NCBI GenBank assembly: GCA_949547975.1
Contig: CATITW010000052.1
Location: 1 to 27,228, forward strand
Reading direction: 5' to 3'
From: Cryomorphaceae bacterium
GTDB taxonomy: Bacteria; Bacteroidota; Bacteroidia; Flavobacteriales; Schleiferiaceae
DNA: 27,228 nt
Both the position numbers and the translations under genes were made by a program. Shown here piece by piece: positions 14,696 through 25,269 of the stretch; position 1 is the stretch's first letter, and each line of letters starts with the position of its first letter. Under the pieces are notes generated by a model, which saw only the letters and a program-made list of their open reading frames with translations, was not told where the DNA came from and searched no databases.

Positions 14696-16000
14696 TTACT
14701 TTTCGAATTGCTTCTTCAAAAGATCCGTGGTCGTCGATCCTGGACGCTCAATAGGCATACCCATAGCACGGTCCCAGATGAGGTTCGACAGGGTACCTAG
14801 CGAACGTGCAACACCGAAGAGTACCGTGTAGAATTCATACTCCACGAAGCCATAGTGTGTCAAAAGTTGACCGCTATGCGCATCCACGTTTGGCCAAGGG
14901 TTTTTCACCTTACCTGTCGCTGCTAAGATATCCGGAACTACTTCATAGATCATACTAACAATCTTGAAGAGATCATCGTTCGGCATTTTGTTCTTCGCAA
15001 ATTCACGCTGTGCGGTGTAACGAGGATCTGTTTTACGCAAAACTGCATGACCGAATCCTGGAATCACCTTACCTGAATCCAAAGTCTTCTTGCAGTAACT
15101 CGCAATCTGCTCTTTGGTCGGAAGGCCACCCCCTAATTCTTGACGCATGTTGTTGATCCAGCGAATCACTTCCTGGTTAGCCAAACCGTGCAACGGACCA
15201 GCCAAACCATTCATTCCCGCTGCAAAGCTGAGGTACGCATCACTTAACGCAGAACCTACTAAGTGTACAGTATGAGCACTCACATTACCACCTTCGTGAT
15301 CTGCGTGAATGGTCAAATACATACGCATCAGTTCTTTGAATTCGTCGCTATCGTAACCCAACATATGTGCAAAGTTACCTGCCCAATCAAGCTTCGGATC
15401 TGGCTCAATATGCTGATCATCGTGGTACATTCTACGGTAGATGTAAGCGGCAACACGTGGCAAACGAGCGATCAAATTCATGCTGTCTTCGTAAGTCGCA
15501 TCCCAGTATTCACTCTTGTGAACACCCGCTGCATAAGCCTTCGCAAATTCACTTTCTGTACGCATCGCCATGATCCCTATCGTAAATTGAGTCATAGGGT
15601 GCGTCTTTGCAGGAAGTGCATCGATCGCCTTAAAAACATGCACAGGAACATTAGAACGGCGTGTCCAATTATTGCTCAAACGACGTGCCTCATCTTCTGT
15701 TGGAATCTCATTCATCAACATCAAATGGAACAATCCTTCTGGCAACGGCTGCTCACCACCTGGGTACTTCGGAAGCTTCTCCTGCAACTCGGGAATGCTA
15801 TACCCTCTAAATCGAATCCCTTCATCTGGGTCCAATTTTGACGTTTCGCAAATAAGCGCTGGCATACCGCGCATACCTCCATACAGTTGTCCTAGCTTGA
15901 TTTCGCCCACCTTTTCGTCAGCGTTTGCCTTCAAAAAAGCTTTAGTATCTGCTACAACCTCTGGAAAAACATCTCTGAACTGTTGTTTAATTCTATCCAT
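14696..16000 (-). CDS. gltA: Citrate synthase, mitochondrial (eukaryotic) type
   Basis: A 434-residue citrate (Si)-synthase that condenses oxaloacetate and acetyl-CoA at the entry of the TCA cycle. The catalytic residues are His271 (GPLHGLANQEV), His318 (GFGHAVLRKTDPRY) and Asp373 (WPNVDAHSG), equivalent to pig His274, His320 and Asp375. The sequence follows animal mitochondrial synthase closely over its length: LYGGMRGMPALICETS, LDPDEGIRFRGYSIPE, LTIHADHEGGNVSAHT and NPWPNVDAHSG all have near-identical counterparts there. It lacks the N-terminal beta-rich, NADH-binding region of the hexameric E. coli-type enzyme, so a dimer without NADH control is likely. It is the last gene after carA and eno (25 bases behind eno) and ends before a terminator. 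Confidence 0.96.
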   Translation of the reverse strand: MDRIKQQFRDVFPEVVADTKAFLKANADEKVGEIKLGQLYGGMRGMPALICETSKLDPDEGIRFRGYSIPELQEKLPKYPGGEQPLPEGLFHLMLMNEIPTEDEARRLSNNWTRRSNVPVHVFKAIDALPAKTHPMTQFTIGIMAMRTESEFAKAYAAGVHKSEYWDATYEDSMNLIARLPRVAAYIYRRMYHDDQHIEPDPKLDWAGNFAHMLGYDSDEFKELMRMYLTIHADHEGGNVSAHTVHLVGSALSDAYLSFAAGMNGLAGPLHGLANQEVIRWINNMRQELGGGLPTKEQIASYCKKTLDSGKVIPGFGHAVLRKTDPRYTAQREFAKNKMPNDDLFKIVSMIYEVVPDILAATGKVKNPWPNVDAHSGQLLTHYGFVEYEFYTVLFGVARSLGTLSNLIWDRAMGMPIERPGSTTTDLLKKQFEK

Positions 16001-16025
16001 GATAGGGTGTCTTGGTTTTTCTTAA

Positions 16026-17333
<1,308 letters not shown>

Positions 17334-17356
17334 TTAGTTGTCGATTAGATGGTGGA

Positions 17357-18457
17357 CTAGTGGTTCTTTATATTCTCAATGAATTGGTCGAACAGATATC
17401 TACTATCGTGCGGACCTGGTGATGCTTCTGGATGGTATTGAACGGAGAAACAATTCGCATCAGTGCGCTTTATTCCCGCTACAGTTTGATCGTTCAAATG
17501 AATATGTGTCAATTCTACCTTATCGGCAGCTTCTACATCTTCCATCTTCACAACAAAACCATGGTTCTGAGAAGTAATCTCCCCATTACCTGTGGCCAAA
17601 TTTTTTACCGGGTGGTTAATCCCGCGGTGGCCATTGTGCATTTTATACGTCTGCAATCCGCTTGCCAAAGCAATCATCTGGTGCCCCAAACAAATACCAA
17701 ATACAGGCAAACCACTTGCAATACCCTTTGAAACCTCGGCAACAACCTCAGGAGAGGCAGCCGGATCACCAGGGCCGTTCGAGTAAAACAAACCGTTCGG
17801 GTTCCACGCCATCATCTCCTCTGTACTTGTATTCCAAGGGAAAATCTTTACGCGAGCACCACGCTCAGTCATACAACGAATAATATTCTTTTTGATACCA
17901 AGATCTAAGGCTGCAATGCGCACATCGCTATCCTCTGGACCTACTTCATAGGCTTCAGTAGTGCTCACTGTCGGAGCAAGAGCCAAACCCTCCATTGAAG
18001 GACAATCCGCCAGTTTAGCCTTCAACGCTTCAACATCATGAATCTCAGTACTGATAATCGCATTCATCGCACCCGAATCACGAATGTGACGGACAAGTGC
18101 ACGAGTATCGATGTCCTTAATAGCTACTTTGTTCTCTTTCTCAAAGTACCCATACAGACTATCCGACTTCCCACTGCGAGAGGCCACCTCACTAAAGTTT
18201 TTAGTAATCAAACCAGCTATCTGGATATGCTCGCTTTCAATCTCTTCAGCATGAACACCGTAGTTTCCAATATGAGCAGTCGCCATAACCATAAGCTGAC
18301 CGAAATAAGACGGGTCCGTGAAAATTTCCTGGTACCCTGTCATTCCAGTATTAAAACAGATTTCTCCATAGGCCGTGCCATCAAGACCCGTCGAAGTACC
18401 AAAGAACATGGTACCGTCTGCTAGAAGTAAAACTGCTTTTTTGTTTGTGTCTTTCAT
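17357..18457 (-). CDS. carA: Carbamoyl-phosphate synthase small (glutaminase) subunit
   Basis: A 366-residue amidotransferase subunit that releases ammonia from glutamine and channels it to CarB for carbamoyl phosphate, the precursor of pyrimidines and arginine. The N-terminal CPSase small-chain domain contains ICFNTGMTGYQEIFTDPSY. The class I glutaminase domain has the nucleophile Cys256 (FGICLGHQ) and the His342/Glu344 pair (YHPEASPGPHDS). I chose the ATG at 18457 over the in-frame TTG one codon before. carB is not in this window. The gene starts only 14 bases after the T run of the hairpin behind rplQ, so it either depends on read-through or has a promoter overlapping the hairpin. The 41-base gap to eno has no terminator. 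Confidence 0.97.
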   Translation of the reverse strand: MKDTNKKAVLLLADGTMFFGTSTGLDGTAYGEICFNTGMTGYQEIFTDPSYFGQLMVMATAHIGNYGVHAEEIESEHIQIAGLITKNFSEVASRSGKSDSLYGYFEKENKVAIKDIDTRALVRHIRDSGAMNAIISTEIHDVEALKAKLADCPSMEGLALAPTVSTTEAYEVGPEDSDVRIAALDLGIKKNIIRCMTERGARVKIFPWNTSTEEMMAWNPNGLFYSNGPGDPAASPEVVAEVSKGIASGLPVFGICLGHQMIALASGLQTYKMHNGHRGINHPVKNLATGNGEITSQNHGFVVKMEDVEAADKVELTHIHLNDQTVAGIKRTDANCFSVQYHPEASPGPHDSRYLFDQFIENIKNH

Positions 18458-18471
18458 CAACCGATTTTTCT

Positions 18472-18509
18472 AAAAAAAAGGGGAAATAGGCCTGTGCCTA
18501 ATTCCCCTT
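18472..18509 (-). terminator. Hairpin terminator (or attenuator) between rplQ and carA
   Basis: An interrupted stem, aaggggaa (18478-18485) with ttcccctt (18502-18509) and taggc (18487-18491) with gccta (18496-18500), with one A-A mismatch and a 4-base loop, is followed on the minus strand by eight T (18472-18479). It starts 42 bases after the rplQ stop codon and ends 14 bases before the carA ATG. It may therefore end the ribosomal operon only partly. Confidence 0.82.
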
Positions 18510-18551
18510 CAAGTTACTTAACAATGACCTATTTGGTGCATTAGTGTATTC

Positions 18552-19034
18552 TTATTCAGCAGATTCTTCTTCTGTTGTTGCTGCAGCCTCAGGAGCAGGA
18601 GCTGCTTCCTCAGTTGTAGTCTTCGCACGACGGCTACGACGAGTAGTTTTCTTCTTCTCATCTTTTCCGTAGATATCATTAAAGTCTACAAGCTCAACCA
18701 TACACATCTCTGCGTTATCACCCAAACGATTACCAGTCTTGATAATGCGAGTGTAACCACCTGGACGATCACCAACTTTAGGACCAACAACAGTAAACAA
18801 TTCTGTTACTATTTCTTTCTGGCCTAACGCTGCAAACGCCATACGACGGTTGTGAGTAGTGTTTTCTTTTGAACGCGTTACAAGCGGCTCAACGAACTTT
18901 CGTAATTCCTTCGCCTTTTGAACAGTCGTTGTGATGCGCTTGTGCTCAATCAATGAACCAGCCATGTTACTTAACATCGCTTTTCTGTGCGCAGTCTTTC
19001 TACCGAGGTGGTTAAATTTCTTACCGTGTCTCAT
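18552..19034 (-). CDS. rplQ: 50S ribosomal protein L17
   Basis: A 160-residue large-subunit protein near the polypeptide exit tunnel. The conserved core is residues 1-117 ([20 protein letters not shown] at the start, [21 protein letters not shown], then MVELVDFN). A C-terminal tail of about 40 residues follows: a basic [12 protein letters not shown] stretch, then a low-complexity Ala/Glu/Thr/Pro end. Such tails are known in Bacteroidota L17, although E. coli L17 has a shorter one (127 residues). It is the last gene of the ribosomal unit, two bases after rpoA, and is followed by a hairpin with a T run. Confidence 0.97.
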   Translation of the reverse strand: MRHGKKFNHLGRKTAHRKAMLSNMAGSLIEHKRITTTVQKAKELRKFVEPLVTRSKENTTHNRRMAFAALGQKEIVTELFTVVGPKVGDRPGGYTRIIKTGNRLGDNAEMCMVELVDFNDIYGKDEKKKTTRRSRRAKTTTEEAAPAPEAAATTEEESAE

Positions 19035-19036
19035 GA

Positions 19037-20029
19037 TTATTCTTTATCGAGCTTGTACTTGGAAATATCCATCCCGAAGCTCAAGTTTTTATTTTCTACA
19101 AGCTCTTCCAATTCAGTAAGTGACTTCTTACCAAAGTTTCTGAACTTCATTAAATCAGACTTAGAGTAGGTTACTAAGTCTCCTAGTGTATCTACCTCTG
19201 CAGCTTTCAAACAGTTCAATGCACGAACACTCAAGTCCATGTCATGAAGTCTCGTTTTAAGCAACTGACGCATGTGCAACGCTTCCTCATCGTAAGACTC
19301 AGTTTCAGATGATTCCTCATCCTCCAAGCTGATGCGCTCATCGCTGAACAACATGAAGTGGTGAATCAAAATCTTCGCTGCCTCGGTCAAAGCATCTTTC
19401 GGGTGGATTGAACCATCAGTTTCAATTTCCAAAACGAGCTTTTCGTAATCCGTCTTTTGCTCTACACGATAGTTTTCAATCGAATACTTAACATTCTGGA
19501 TTGGAGTGTAGATACTGTCAAGAGCAATCGCACCGATCGGAGCATCTGCCTTCTTGTTCTGCTCAGCGCCTACGTAACCACGACCCTTTTCAATAACTAC
19601 CTCTAAAGACAAGCTTACGCTTGGATCCATGTTACAGATAACTAAATCAGGGTTGAGCACTTGAAAAGCACTAATATGAGAAGCGAGGTCTCCAGCAACC
19701 AACTGCTCTTTTCCTGAAACAGAAAACTTAACAGTCTCTGTGTCCATAGAATCGATCTGTTGCTTGAAACGAACTTGCTTCAAGTTCAAAACAATCTCAG
19801 TTACGTCTTCAACAACGCCTTCAATCGTACTAAACTCGTGATCTACACCTTCAATTCTCAAAGAAGTCAAGGCGAAACCTTCAAGTCCTGAGAGCAATAC
19901 TCTACGAAGAGCATTACCGACTGTGAGACCGTAGCCAGGTTCCAAAGGTCTGAACTCGAACTGACCGTTTTTGTCAGTAGAAGCGTTCATGATTACTTTA
20001 TCCGGCTTTTGGAAATTAAGGATAGCCAT
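19037..20029 (-). CDS. rpoA: DNA-directed RNA polymerase subunit alpha
   Basis: A 330-residue subunit that dimerises to nucleate RNA polymerase and contacts activators and upstream DNA. The N-terminal domain shows [20 protein letters not shown] and SSLEGFAL-like text ([21 protein letters not shown] is split here into shorter motifs LSGLEGFAL and IEGVDHEF). The C-terminal domain (about 255-320) has [20 protein letters not shown] and the helix-hairpin-helix segment [16 protein letters not shown]. An acidic Glu/Ser linker joins the two. It sits between rpsD (22 bases) and rplQ (2 bases), the standard alpha-operon order. Confidence 0.98.
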   Translation of the reverse strand: MAILNFQKPDKVIMNASTDKNGQFEFRPLEPGYGLTVGNALRRVLLSGLEGFALTSLRIEGVDHEFSTIEGVVEDVTEIVLNLKQVRFKQQIDSMDTETVKFSVSGKEQLVAGDLASHISAFQVLNPDLVICNMDPSVSLSLEVVIEKGRGYVGAEQNKKADAPIGAIALDSIYTPIQNVKYSIENYRVEQKTDYEKLVLEIETDGSIHPKDALTEAAKILIHHFMLFSDERISLEDEESSETESYDEEALHMRQLLKTRLHDMDLSVRALNCLKAAEVDTLGDLVTYSKSDLMKFRNFGKKSLTELEELVENKNLSFGMDISKYKLDKE

Positions 20030-20051
20030 ATAAGAGAGTATAAGGTGTTTA

Positions 20052-20657
20052 TTATTTAGAGTACAATTCGACGATCAACTGCTCCTTGATGTTCTCAGGA
20101 ATAGCATCACGTGAAGGTACATTTAGGAATGTTCCTTCCAACTTGCTTTCGTTCCACTCCAACCATGGGAAGTCTGACGACTTAGCTGCCAAAGCCTCAG
20201 CAATAACTACTAAAGACTTAGACTTCTCACGAACACCAATTACATCACCAGGCTTCACTTGCATCGATGGGATGCTAGCCAACTCACCATTAAGAGTAAT
20301 GTGACGGTGTCCTACAAGCTGACGTGCTCCATCACGAGTCTTTCCTAGACCCAAACGGAATACAACGTTGTCAAGACGGCTCTCACAAAGCTGAAGCAAT
20401 ACATCACCTGTCTTGCCTTTGCTACGAGAAGCTTTATCAAACATGTTCGCGAACTGACGCTCCAAAATACCATAAGTGTATTTTGCCTTTTGCTTCTCTA
20501 GCAATTGTACTGCGTATTCACTTTTCTTTCCACGACGACGAGCATTTCCGTGCTGTCCCGGCGCGTACTTGCGCTTTTCGAAAGAACTATCTGGGCCGAA
20601 GATCGCCTCACCCATACGACGAGCGATCTTTGTTTTTGGTCCTCTATATCTTGCCAT
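20052..20657 (-). CDS. rpsD: 30S ribosomal protein S4 (cysteine-free N-terminus)
   Basis: A 201-residue primary 16S-rRNA-binding protein. It begins [20 protein letters not shown] and contains the S4 RNA-binding domain with LESRLDNV-type text ([27 protein letters not shown], of which [10 protein letters not shown] and [10 protein letters not shown] are the key parts). The N-terminal zinc-binding cysteine cluster of C+ S4 proteins is missing; the only cysteine lies in the S4 domain. In many bacteria S4 represses the alpha operon; the 20-base gap behind rpsK is too short to hold a large leader between these two genes. Confidence 0.97.
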   Translation of the reverse strand: MARYRGPKTKIARRMGEAIFGPDSSFEKRKYAPGQHGNARRRGKKSEYAVQLLEKQKAKYTYGILERQFANMFDKASRSKGKTGDVLLQLCESRLDNVVFRLGLGKTRDGARQLVGHRHITLNGELASIPSMQVKPGDVIGVREKSKSLVVIAEALAAKSSDFPWLEWNESKLEGTFLNVPSRDAIPENIKEQLIVELYSK

Positions 20658-20677
20658 AATACTGTTCTACTATAAAA

Positions 20678-21070
20678 TTATACACGACGTTTCTTAGGTG
20701 CACGACAACCGTTGTGAGGGATTGGAGTGATGTCGATGATCTCAACCACTTCAATTCCTAGGTTGTGTAAAGAGCGAATAGCGCTCTCACGTCCATTACC
20801 TGGACCCTTTACATACGCCTTCACTTTCTTCAAGCCTGCTTCCAAAGCAACACGACCACAATCCTCAGCTGCCATCTGTGCAGCGTATGGAGTATTTTTC
20901 TTGCTACCACGGAATCCCATTTTACCTGCAGAAGACCAAGAGATAACTTGACCTTGCTGGTTCGTCAATGAAATAATGATATTGTTGAATGAAGAACCGA
21001 TATGTGCCTCGCCCATAGCGTCGATGCGTACTTTGCGCTTCTTCGTCTGCTTCGCTTGTTTCTTAGCCAT
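20678..21070 (-). CDS. rpsK: 30S ribosomal protein S11
   Basis: A 130-residue platform protein that contacts 16S rRNA and mRNA near the E site. Conserved segments are [40 protein letters not shown] and the C-terminal THN-like block [17 protein letters not shown]. The length and start are typical. It follows rpsM by 9 bases and precedes rpsD by 20 bases. Confidence 0.98.
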   Translation of the reverse strand: MAKKQAKQTKKRKVRIDAMGEAHIGSSFNNIIISLTNQQGQVISWSSAGKMGFRGSKKNTPYAAQMAAEDCGRVALEAGLKKVKAYVKGPGNGRESAIRSLHNLGIEVVEIIDITPIPHNGCRAPKKRRV

Positions 21071-21079
21071 AACTAACTA

Positions 21080-21457
21080 TTATTTAGTTGCCTTTTTCTT
21101 GTTAGCAACCGTTTTTCTCTTACCCTTTCTCGTACGAGAGTTATTCTTAGTACGTTGTCCACGAAGTGGGAGACCCACACGGTGACGAATACCACGGTTA
21201 CAACCGATATCCATCATACGCTTAATGTTCAACTGAGTCTCTGAACGTAACTCACCTTCTACGATATACTCATCAGCGAGTACACCACGAATGGTAGTAA
21301 GTTGCTCATCAGTCCAGTCTTGAACTTTGATATCTTCATGGATTTTAGCCTTAGCTAAAATTTCTTTCGAACGGCTTAGTCCGACCCCGTAAATGTACGT
21401 CAGGCCAATAACACCACGCTTAGTTCTCGGTAAGTCTACACCTGCAATCCTTGCCAT
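21080..21457 (-). CDS. rpsM: 30S ribosomal protein S13
   Basis: A 125-residue head protein that forms intersubunit bridges and contacts the P-site tRNA. It starts [20 protein letters not shown], has the helix-two-turn-helix part with [11 protein letters not shown], and the signature [20 protein letters not shown], ending in a basic tail ([15 protein letters not shown]) that reaches tRNA. It lies 23 bases after rpmJ and 9 before rpsK. Confidence 0.98.
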   Translation of the reverse strand: MARIAGVDLPRTKRGVIGLTYIYGVGLSRSKEILAKAKIHEDIKVQDWTDEQLTTIRGVLADEYIVEGELRSETQLNIKRMMDIGCNRGIRHRVGLPLRGQRTKNNSRTRKGKRKTVANKKKATK

Positions 21458-21480
21458 AGTCTTTTTTCTCTAATTATTGG

Positions 21481-21597
21481 TTAACCCTGACGTTGCTTGA
21501 ACTTGGGGTTCTTTTTGTTAATTACATACAAGCGTCCTTTACGACGAACGATCTTACAGTCCGCACTACGCTTCTTTACTGATGCTCTAATTTTCAT
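21481..21597 (-). CDS. rpmJ: 50S ribosomal protein L36 (cysteine-poor form)
   Basis: A 38-residue protein translated by eye: it starts [19 protein letters not shown] and ends [12 protein letters not shown]. The usual L36 zinc site is C3H; here only the second cysteine (residue 14) remains, with Ser11, Asn at the third ligand position and Phe at the histidine position, so it cannot hold zinc in the normal way. This is the C- form I recall from flavobacteria. It starts 3 bases after infA and ends 23 bases before rpsM, the expected place. Confidence 0.96.
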   Translation of the reverse strand: MKIRASVKKRSADCKIVRRKGRLYVINKKNPKFKQRQG

Positions 21598-21600
21598 TTC

Positions 21601-21816
21601 TTAGTATCTGTACGTTATACGAGCCTTCGATAAATCGTAAGGGCTCATCTCTAGTTTCACTTTATCACCTGGTAGTAGCTTGATGTAGTGCATTCTCATC
21701 TTACCTGAGATGTGTGCAGTTACAACGTGACCATTTTCAAGCTCTACACGAAACATTGCGTTTGACAATGCTTCAGTCACTGTTCCGTCTTGCTCTATTG
21801 CGCTTTGCTTTGCCAT
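21601..21816 (-). CDS. infA: Translation initiation factor IF-1
   Basis: A 71-residue OB-fold protein that occupies the A site of the 30S subunit during initiation. Diagnostic segments are [39 protein letters not shown] and the end SKARITYRY. Its ATG shares one base with the secY stop codon (TAATG), which implies coupled translation. rpmJ follows 3 bases later. No adk or map gene lies between secY and infA. Confidence 0.98.
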   Translation of the reverse strand: MAKQSAIEQDGTVTEALSNAMFRVELENGHVVTAHISGKMRMHYIKLLPGDKVKLEMSPYDLSKARITYRY

Positions 21817-23153
21817 TACATCATAGAGCTTTGAGTTCTACCTCTTAACTTACCAGTCTTCATCAAACCGTCATAGTGACGATTTAACAAGTAACTCTCT
21901 ACCTGCTGTAGTGTGTCCAAAATAACACCCACTGTAATCAACAATGAAGTACCTCCGTAGAAGTAAGCCCATTGTGTATTCAAACCTACTACCATTGCCA
22001 AGGCAGGAAGTACTGCGATCAAGGCTAATAGAATAGATCCAGGGAATGTAATTCGGCTCAGTACAGTATCTAAGAACTCGGCTGTAGGTGCACCAGGCTT
22101 GATACCCGGTACGAAACCACCATTGCGCTTTAGATCATCTGCGATAGAGTTGGTATTCACTTGAATTGCCGTGTAGAAATAAGTAAAGACAATAATCAAA
22201 ACAGCAAAGGTAACGTTGTACCAAAGACCTTGAATATTACCCATTACAGACATCAATGAACTTGCAAACTCACCATCGGCGCCACTGTACTGAAGTACAG
22301 TTACTGGAATGAACATGATCGCTTGAGCAAAGATAATTGGCATTACTCCAGCGGCGTTAACCTTCAAAGGAAGGTACTGACGAGCAGAAGGCGTTGCAGC
22401 ACCACCCGCAGCTACTTGCTTGGCATACTGAACCGGAATCTGACGTACAGCCTGAGTAAGAGCTATAGCAAACATGGTTATCACGAACAATGCAAAAAGC
22501 TCGATAATAAACGCAACCCATCCAGCACCCTGACCTACTTGAGACAACATCTCTTGGAAGAATGCTTGTGGAAGAGTAGCGATGATACCTACCATAATAA
22601 GTAGAGAGATACCATTACCGATTCCTTTATCTGTAATACGCTCACCTAACCACATTGCGAAAATGGTACCAGTCGTTAGTGTAACCCATGCCAAAAACCA
22701 GAACGTAGCTGGATCTAGGGTTAGAGCAACACCTTGAGCACTAAGGTTGGCCAAATAACTTGGTGCCTGAACACCAGCAATAAGGATCGTTAGATAACGC
22801 GTAATCTGATTCAACTTTCTACGACCACTTTCGCCATCCTTCTGCATTTTTTGAACAGCAGGAACTGCCATCCCCATCAACTGAATGATGATCGAAGCAG
22901 AGATGTAAGGCATGATACCCAAAGCTAAAACAGAAGCGCGAGAGAACGCACCACCAGTAAAAGCATTAAGTACACCTAAAAGACCTTCGGAAGTCTGAGC
23001 TTGAAGCTGTGAAAGACTTTCTGGATCTACACCAGGTAAAAGTACCGTCGAACCAATTCTGTATATCAGAAGCAGACCCAAAGTTGTAAGGATCTTATCC
23101 TTCAACTCTGAAATACTCCAAATATTTTTTATGGTTTCTAGGAAACGTTTCAT
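21816..23153 (-). CDS. secY: Preprotein translocase subunit SecY
   Basis: A 445-residue inner-membrane protein that forms the Sec protein-conducting channel with SecE and SecG. About ten transmembrane helices can be followed. Landmarks are the N-terminal [20 protein letters not shown], the plug-side region [37 protein letters not shown], the cytoplasmic loops [12 protein letters not shown] and [20 protein letters not shown], and a C-terminus rich in polar residues ([10 protein letters not shown]). It lies 3 bases after rplO and overlaps infA by one base. It serves export of the signal-peptide proteins seen in the left half of the window, among others. Confidence 0.98.
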   Translation of the reverse strand: MKRFLETIKNIWSISELKDKILTTLGLLLIYRIGSTVLLPGVDPESLSQLQAQTSEGLLGVLNAFTGGAFSRASVLALGIMPYISASIIIQLMGMAVPAVQKMQKDGESGRRKLNQITRYLTILIAGVQAPSYLANLSAQGVALTLDPATFWFLAWVTLTTGTIFAMWLGERITDKGIGNGISLLIMVGIIATLPQAFFQEMLSQVGQGAGWVAFIIELFALFVITMFAIALTQAVRQIPVQYAKQVAAGGAATPSARQYLPLKVNAAGVMPIIFAQAIMFIPVTVLQYSGADGEFASSLMSVMGNIQGLWYNVTFAVLIIVFTYFYTAIQVNTNSIADDLKRNGGFVPGIKPGAPTAEFLDTVLSRITFPGSILLALIAVLPALAMVVGLNTQWAYFYGGTSLLITVGVILDTLQQVESYLLNRHYDGLMKTGKLRGRTQSSMM

Positions 23154-23156
23154 CGA

Positions 23157-23606
23157 TTACAATGTAGTTGCAGTACCACCCTTTGCTTCAAGAGCCGCGA
23201 CTGCCGATTTACTAAAAGCATGAGCTGTGATATCTAACTTCATCGTTAGTTCTCCACGTCCCAAGACTTTAACAAGCTCCTTCTTACCTACTAGACCATT
23301 GCTTACAAGGTCGTCGAAAGTAATTGTAGCATTCAGTTTCTTAGACTCTACAAGAGCCTGAAGCGTATCGAGGTTGAGTCCCTTGTACTCAACGCGATTA
23401 GGATTTGTGAACCCGAACTTAGGAACACGACGTTGAAGTGGCATTTGACCACCTTCAAAACCGATTTTACGGCTGTAACCTGAACGCGACTGTGCTCCTT
23501 TGTGTCCGCGAGTAGAGGTACCTCCGTGTCCAGAGCCTTCGCCTCTACCTACTCGCTTACGGCTGTGGGTAGCACCCTTCGCAGGTTGAAGATTTGATAA
23601 ATCCAT
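23157..23606 (-). CDS. rplO: 50S ribosomal protein L15
   Basis: A 149-residue large-subunit assembly protein. The basic, glycine-rich N-terminus (LQPAKGATHSRKRVGRGEGS, then GGTSTRGHKGAQSRSGY) extends into rRNA, and the C-terminal part carries VLGRGELTMKLDITAHAFS. The order rpmD-rplO-secY is the standard spc order; gaps are 15 and 3 bases. Confidence 0.98.
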   Translation of the reverse strand: MDLSNLQPAKGATHSRKRVGRGEGSGHGGTSTRGHKGAQSRSGYSRKIGFEGGQMPLQRRVPKFGFTNPNRVEYKGLNLDTLQALVESKKLNATITFDDLVSNGLVGKKELVKVLGRGELTMKLDITAHAFSKSAVAALEAKGGTATTL

Positions 23607-23621
23607 TTTTATCTATTTAAA

Positions 23622-23801
23622 TTAAAGTTCTACAACTTCAACAAGGTGAGACACCTTGCGAACCATACCAAGTATCTGAGGAGTTGCCTCTACTTCTACG
23701 GTTGCGTTAATCTTGCGTAGGCCTAAGGCTACCATAGTAGCTTTTTGACGTGCTGGACGACCAATTACACTACGCTTCTGCGTTAATTTCAACTTTGCCA
23801 T
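23622..23801 (-). CDS. rpmD: 50S ribosomal protein L30
   Basis: A 59-residue protein translated by eye from the ATG at 23801: it begins [20 protein letters not shown], has [12 protein letters not shown] and ends in [10 protein letters not shown]. The pattern KxTxxRSxIGRPxxQ and the central LGLRKI are typical of bacterial L30, and the length is normal. It lies between rpsE (13 bases) and rplO (15 bases), its standard place. Confidence 0.97.
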   Translation of the reverse strand: MAKLKLTQKRSVIGRPARQKATMVALGLRKINATVEVEATPQILGMVRKVSHLVEVVEL

Positions 23802-23814
23802 TATGCTCTACAGA

Positions 23815-24327
23815 TTAACCGTTAAATACTTTGTCGATAGAAATGCCACGAGTAGAGGCAATTTCCTTTACATCACGCATTTTCAACAAACAGTCAAAAG
23901 TAGCCTTTACCACGTTCTGTGGGTTAGACGACCCCTTACTTTTTGCTAACACATCGTGCACACCGACACTTTCCAATACTGCGCGCATCGCACCACCAGC
24001 AATAACACCGGTACCGCTTGATGCAGGACGCAAGAAAACACGAGATCCTGCGAACTTACCGTTCTCTTCGTGCGGAATAGTACCCTTTACCAAAGGAACA
24101 CGGAAAAGGTTCTTTTTTGCGTCTTCAACACCTTTAGCGATTGCTTCACTAACCTCTTTAGACTTACCTGTTCCGTAACCAGCAGTACCATTTTCGTCAC
24201 CTACTACAACAATAGCAGAGAAGCTGAAGGTACGACCCCCCTTGTTTACCTTGGTTACACGGTTAACCGCTACTAAGCGATCTACCAATTCAATACCCGT
24301 AGGCTTTACTTTACGTGAGTTATTCAT
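23815..24327 (-). CDS. rpsE: 30S ribosomal protein S5
   Basis: A 170-residue protein of the 30S shoulder that contributes to decoding accuracy and the mRNA entry channel. The N-terminal double-stranded RNA-binding domain has [19 protein letters not shown] and [17 protein letters not shown]; the C-terminal domain has [18 protein letters not shown] and a [13 protein letters not shown] stretch. Position and length are typical: 13 bases after rplR and 13 before rpmD. Confidence 0.98.
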   Translation of the reverse strand: MNNSRKVKPTGIELVDRLVAVNRVTKVNKGGRTFSFSAIVVVGDENGTAGYGTGKSKEVSEAIAKGVEDAKKNLFRVPLVKGTIPHEENGKFAGSRVFLRPASSGTGVIAGGAMRAVLESVGVHDVLAKSKGSSNPQNVVKATFDCLLKMRDVKEIASTRGISIDKVFNG

Positions 24328-24340
24328 TGTACTCGCCTTT

Positions 24341-24697
24341 TTAGAATTTCAAGCCGCCTTCGCGTGCGCCTTCAGCCAAATGTTTCACACGTCCATGGTA
24401 CAAGTACCCACCGCGATCAAAACAAACTTCTGTTATACCTTTCTCCAAAGCTAGTTTCGCCAAACCCTGACCAACTTGCTTACTCTTATCACTTTTTGTA
24501 CCAGTAGCACTTTCTAAGTCTTTACTTCTTGAAGAGTAAGACAATAGAGTTACTTGATTTACGTCATCGATAAGTTGAGCGTAAATTTCTTTGTTGCTTC
24601 TGAATACAGATAGACGAGGCTTCTGTGCCGTACCGGTAACCACCTTGCGAATTCTTCTGCGGATGCGAAGTCTTCTTTCTGCTTTAGTTAATGCCAT
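24341..24697 (-). CDS. rplR: 50S ribosomal protein L18
   Basis: A 118-residue 5S-rRNA-binding protein of the central protuberance. It begins with a basic helix ([18 protein letters not shown]), followed by [19 protein letters not shown] and the C-terminal signature [20 protein letters not shown]. Gaps are 10 bases to rplF and 13 bases to rpsE. Confidence 0.98.
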   Translation of the reverse strand: MALTKAERRLRIRRRIRKVVTGTAQKPRLSVFRSNKEIYAQLIDDVNQVTLLSYSSRSKDLESATGTKSDKSKQVGQGLAKLALEKGITEVCFDRGGYLYHGRVKHLAEGAREGGLKF

Positions 24698-24707
24698 CTC
24701 TTATCTA

Positions 24708-25259
24708 TTATTTAGCTGCAGACTTACCTGCTTTTCTACGGATGTGCTCACCCTGGAATCTAATACCTTTTCCTTTGTAAGGCTCTGGCTTACGTAATGA
24801 ACGAATCTTAGCCGTCACCGCACCCAACAACTGCTTGTCGTGGGAACTCAACTTGATCGTTGGTGCCTTACCCTTCTCCATCGTTGTTTCGATCTTCACT
24901 TCCTTGGGAACGTTGATCAAAAAGTTGTGAGAATAACCTAGACTAAGGTCTAAAATTTGACCTTGGTTAGAAGCTCTGTAACCAACACCGATCAATTCAA
25001 GCGTGTGAGAGTAACCCTCACTAACACCAATAACCATATTGTTTACAAGCGCACGATAAAGACCGTGTTTTGCCTTGTGCTCTTTTGAATCTGACGGACG
25101 ATCGAACGTAATAATGTTGTCTTCCATCTTTACGGTGATTCCACCGCTAATCTCTTGAGTTAGCTCACCCAATTTACCTTTTACTGAAACCAATGAACCT
25201 GTTACAGTTACATCAACGCCAGTAGGCACGGCAATGGGGGCTTGACCTATTCTTGACAT
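24708..25259 (-). CDS. rplF: 50S ribosomal protein L6
   Basis: A 183-residue protein near the sarcin-ricin loop and factor-binding site. It starts MSRIGQAPIAVPTGVDVTV, shows the first L6 domain with KGKLGELTQ, and the C-terminal signature KPEPYKGKGIRFQGEHIRRK with a GKSAAK end. It lies 10 bases after rpsH. Confidence 0.98.
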   Translation of the reverse strand: MSRIGQAPIAVPTGVDVTVTGSLVSVKGKLGELTQEISGGITVKMEDNIITFDRPSDSKEHKAKHGLYRALVNNMVIGVSEGYSHTLELIGVGYRASNQGQILDLSLGYSHNFLINVPKEVKIETTMEKGKAPTIKLSSHDKQLLGAVTAKIRSLRKPEPYKGKGIRFQGEHIRRKAGKSAAK

Positions 25260-25269
25260 AATATTTTAC

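Noticed and set aside
15371..15378. TAACTTTG on the minus strand within gltA, matching the -7 promoter consensus
   Set aside because: It lies in the middle of the citrate synthase coding region with no gene start behind it; an 8-base degenerate match is expected by chance.
15263..15841. 192-codon plus-strand open frame inside gltA
   Set aside because: It is antisense to citrate synthase, rich in Cys and His in no pattern, and has no neighbour or start signal.
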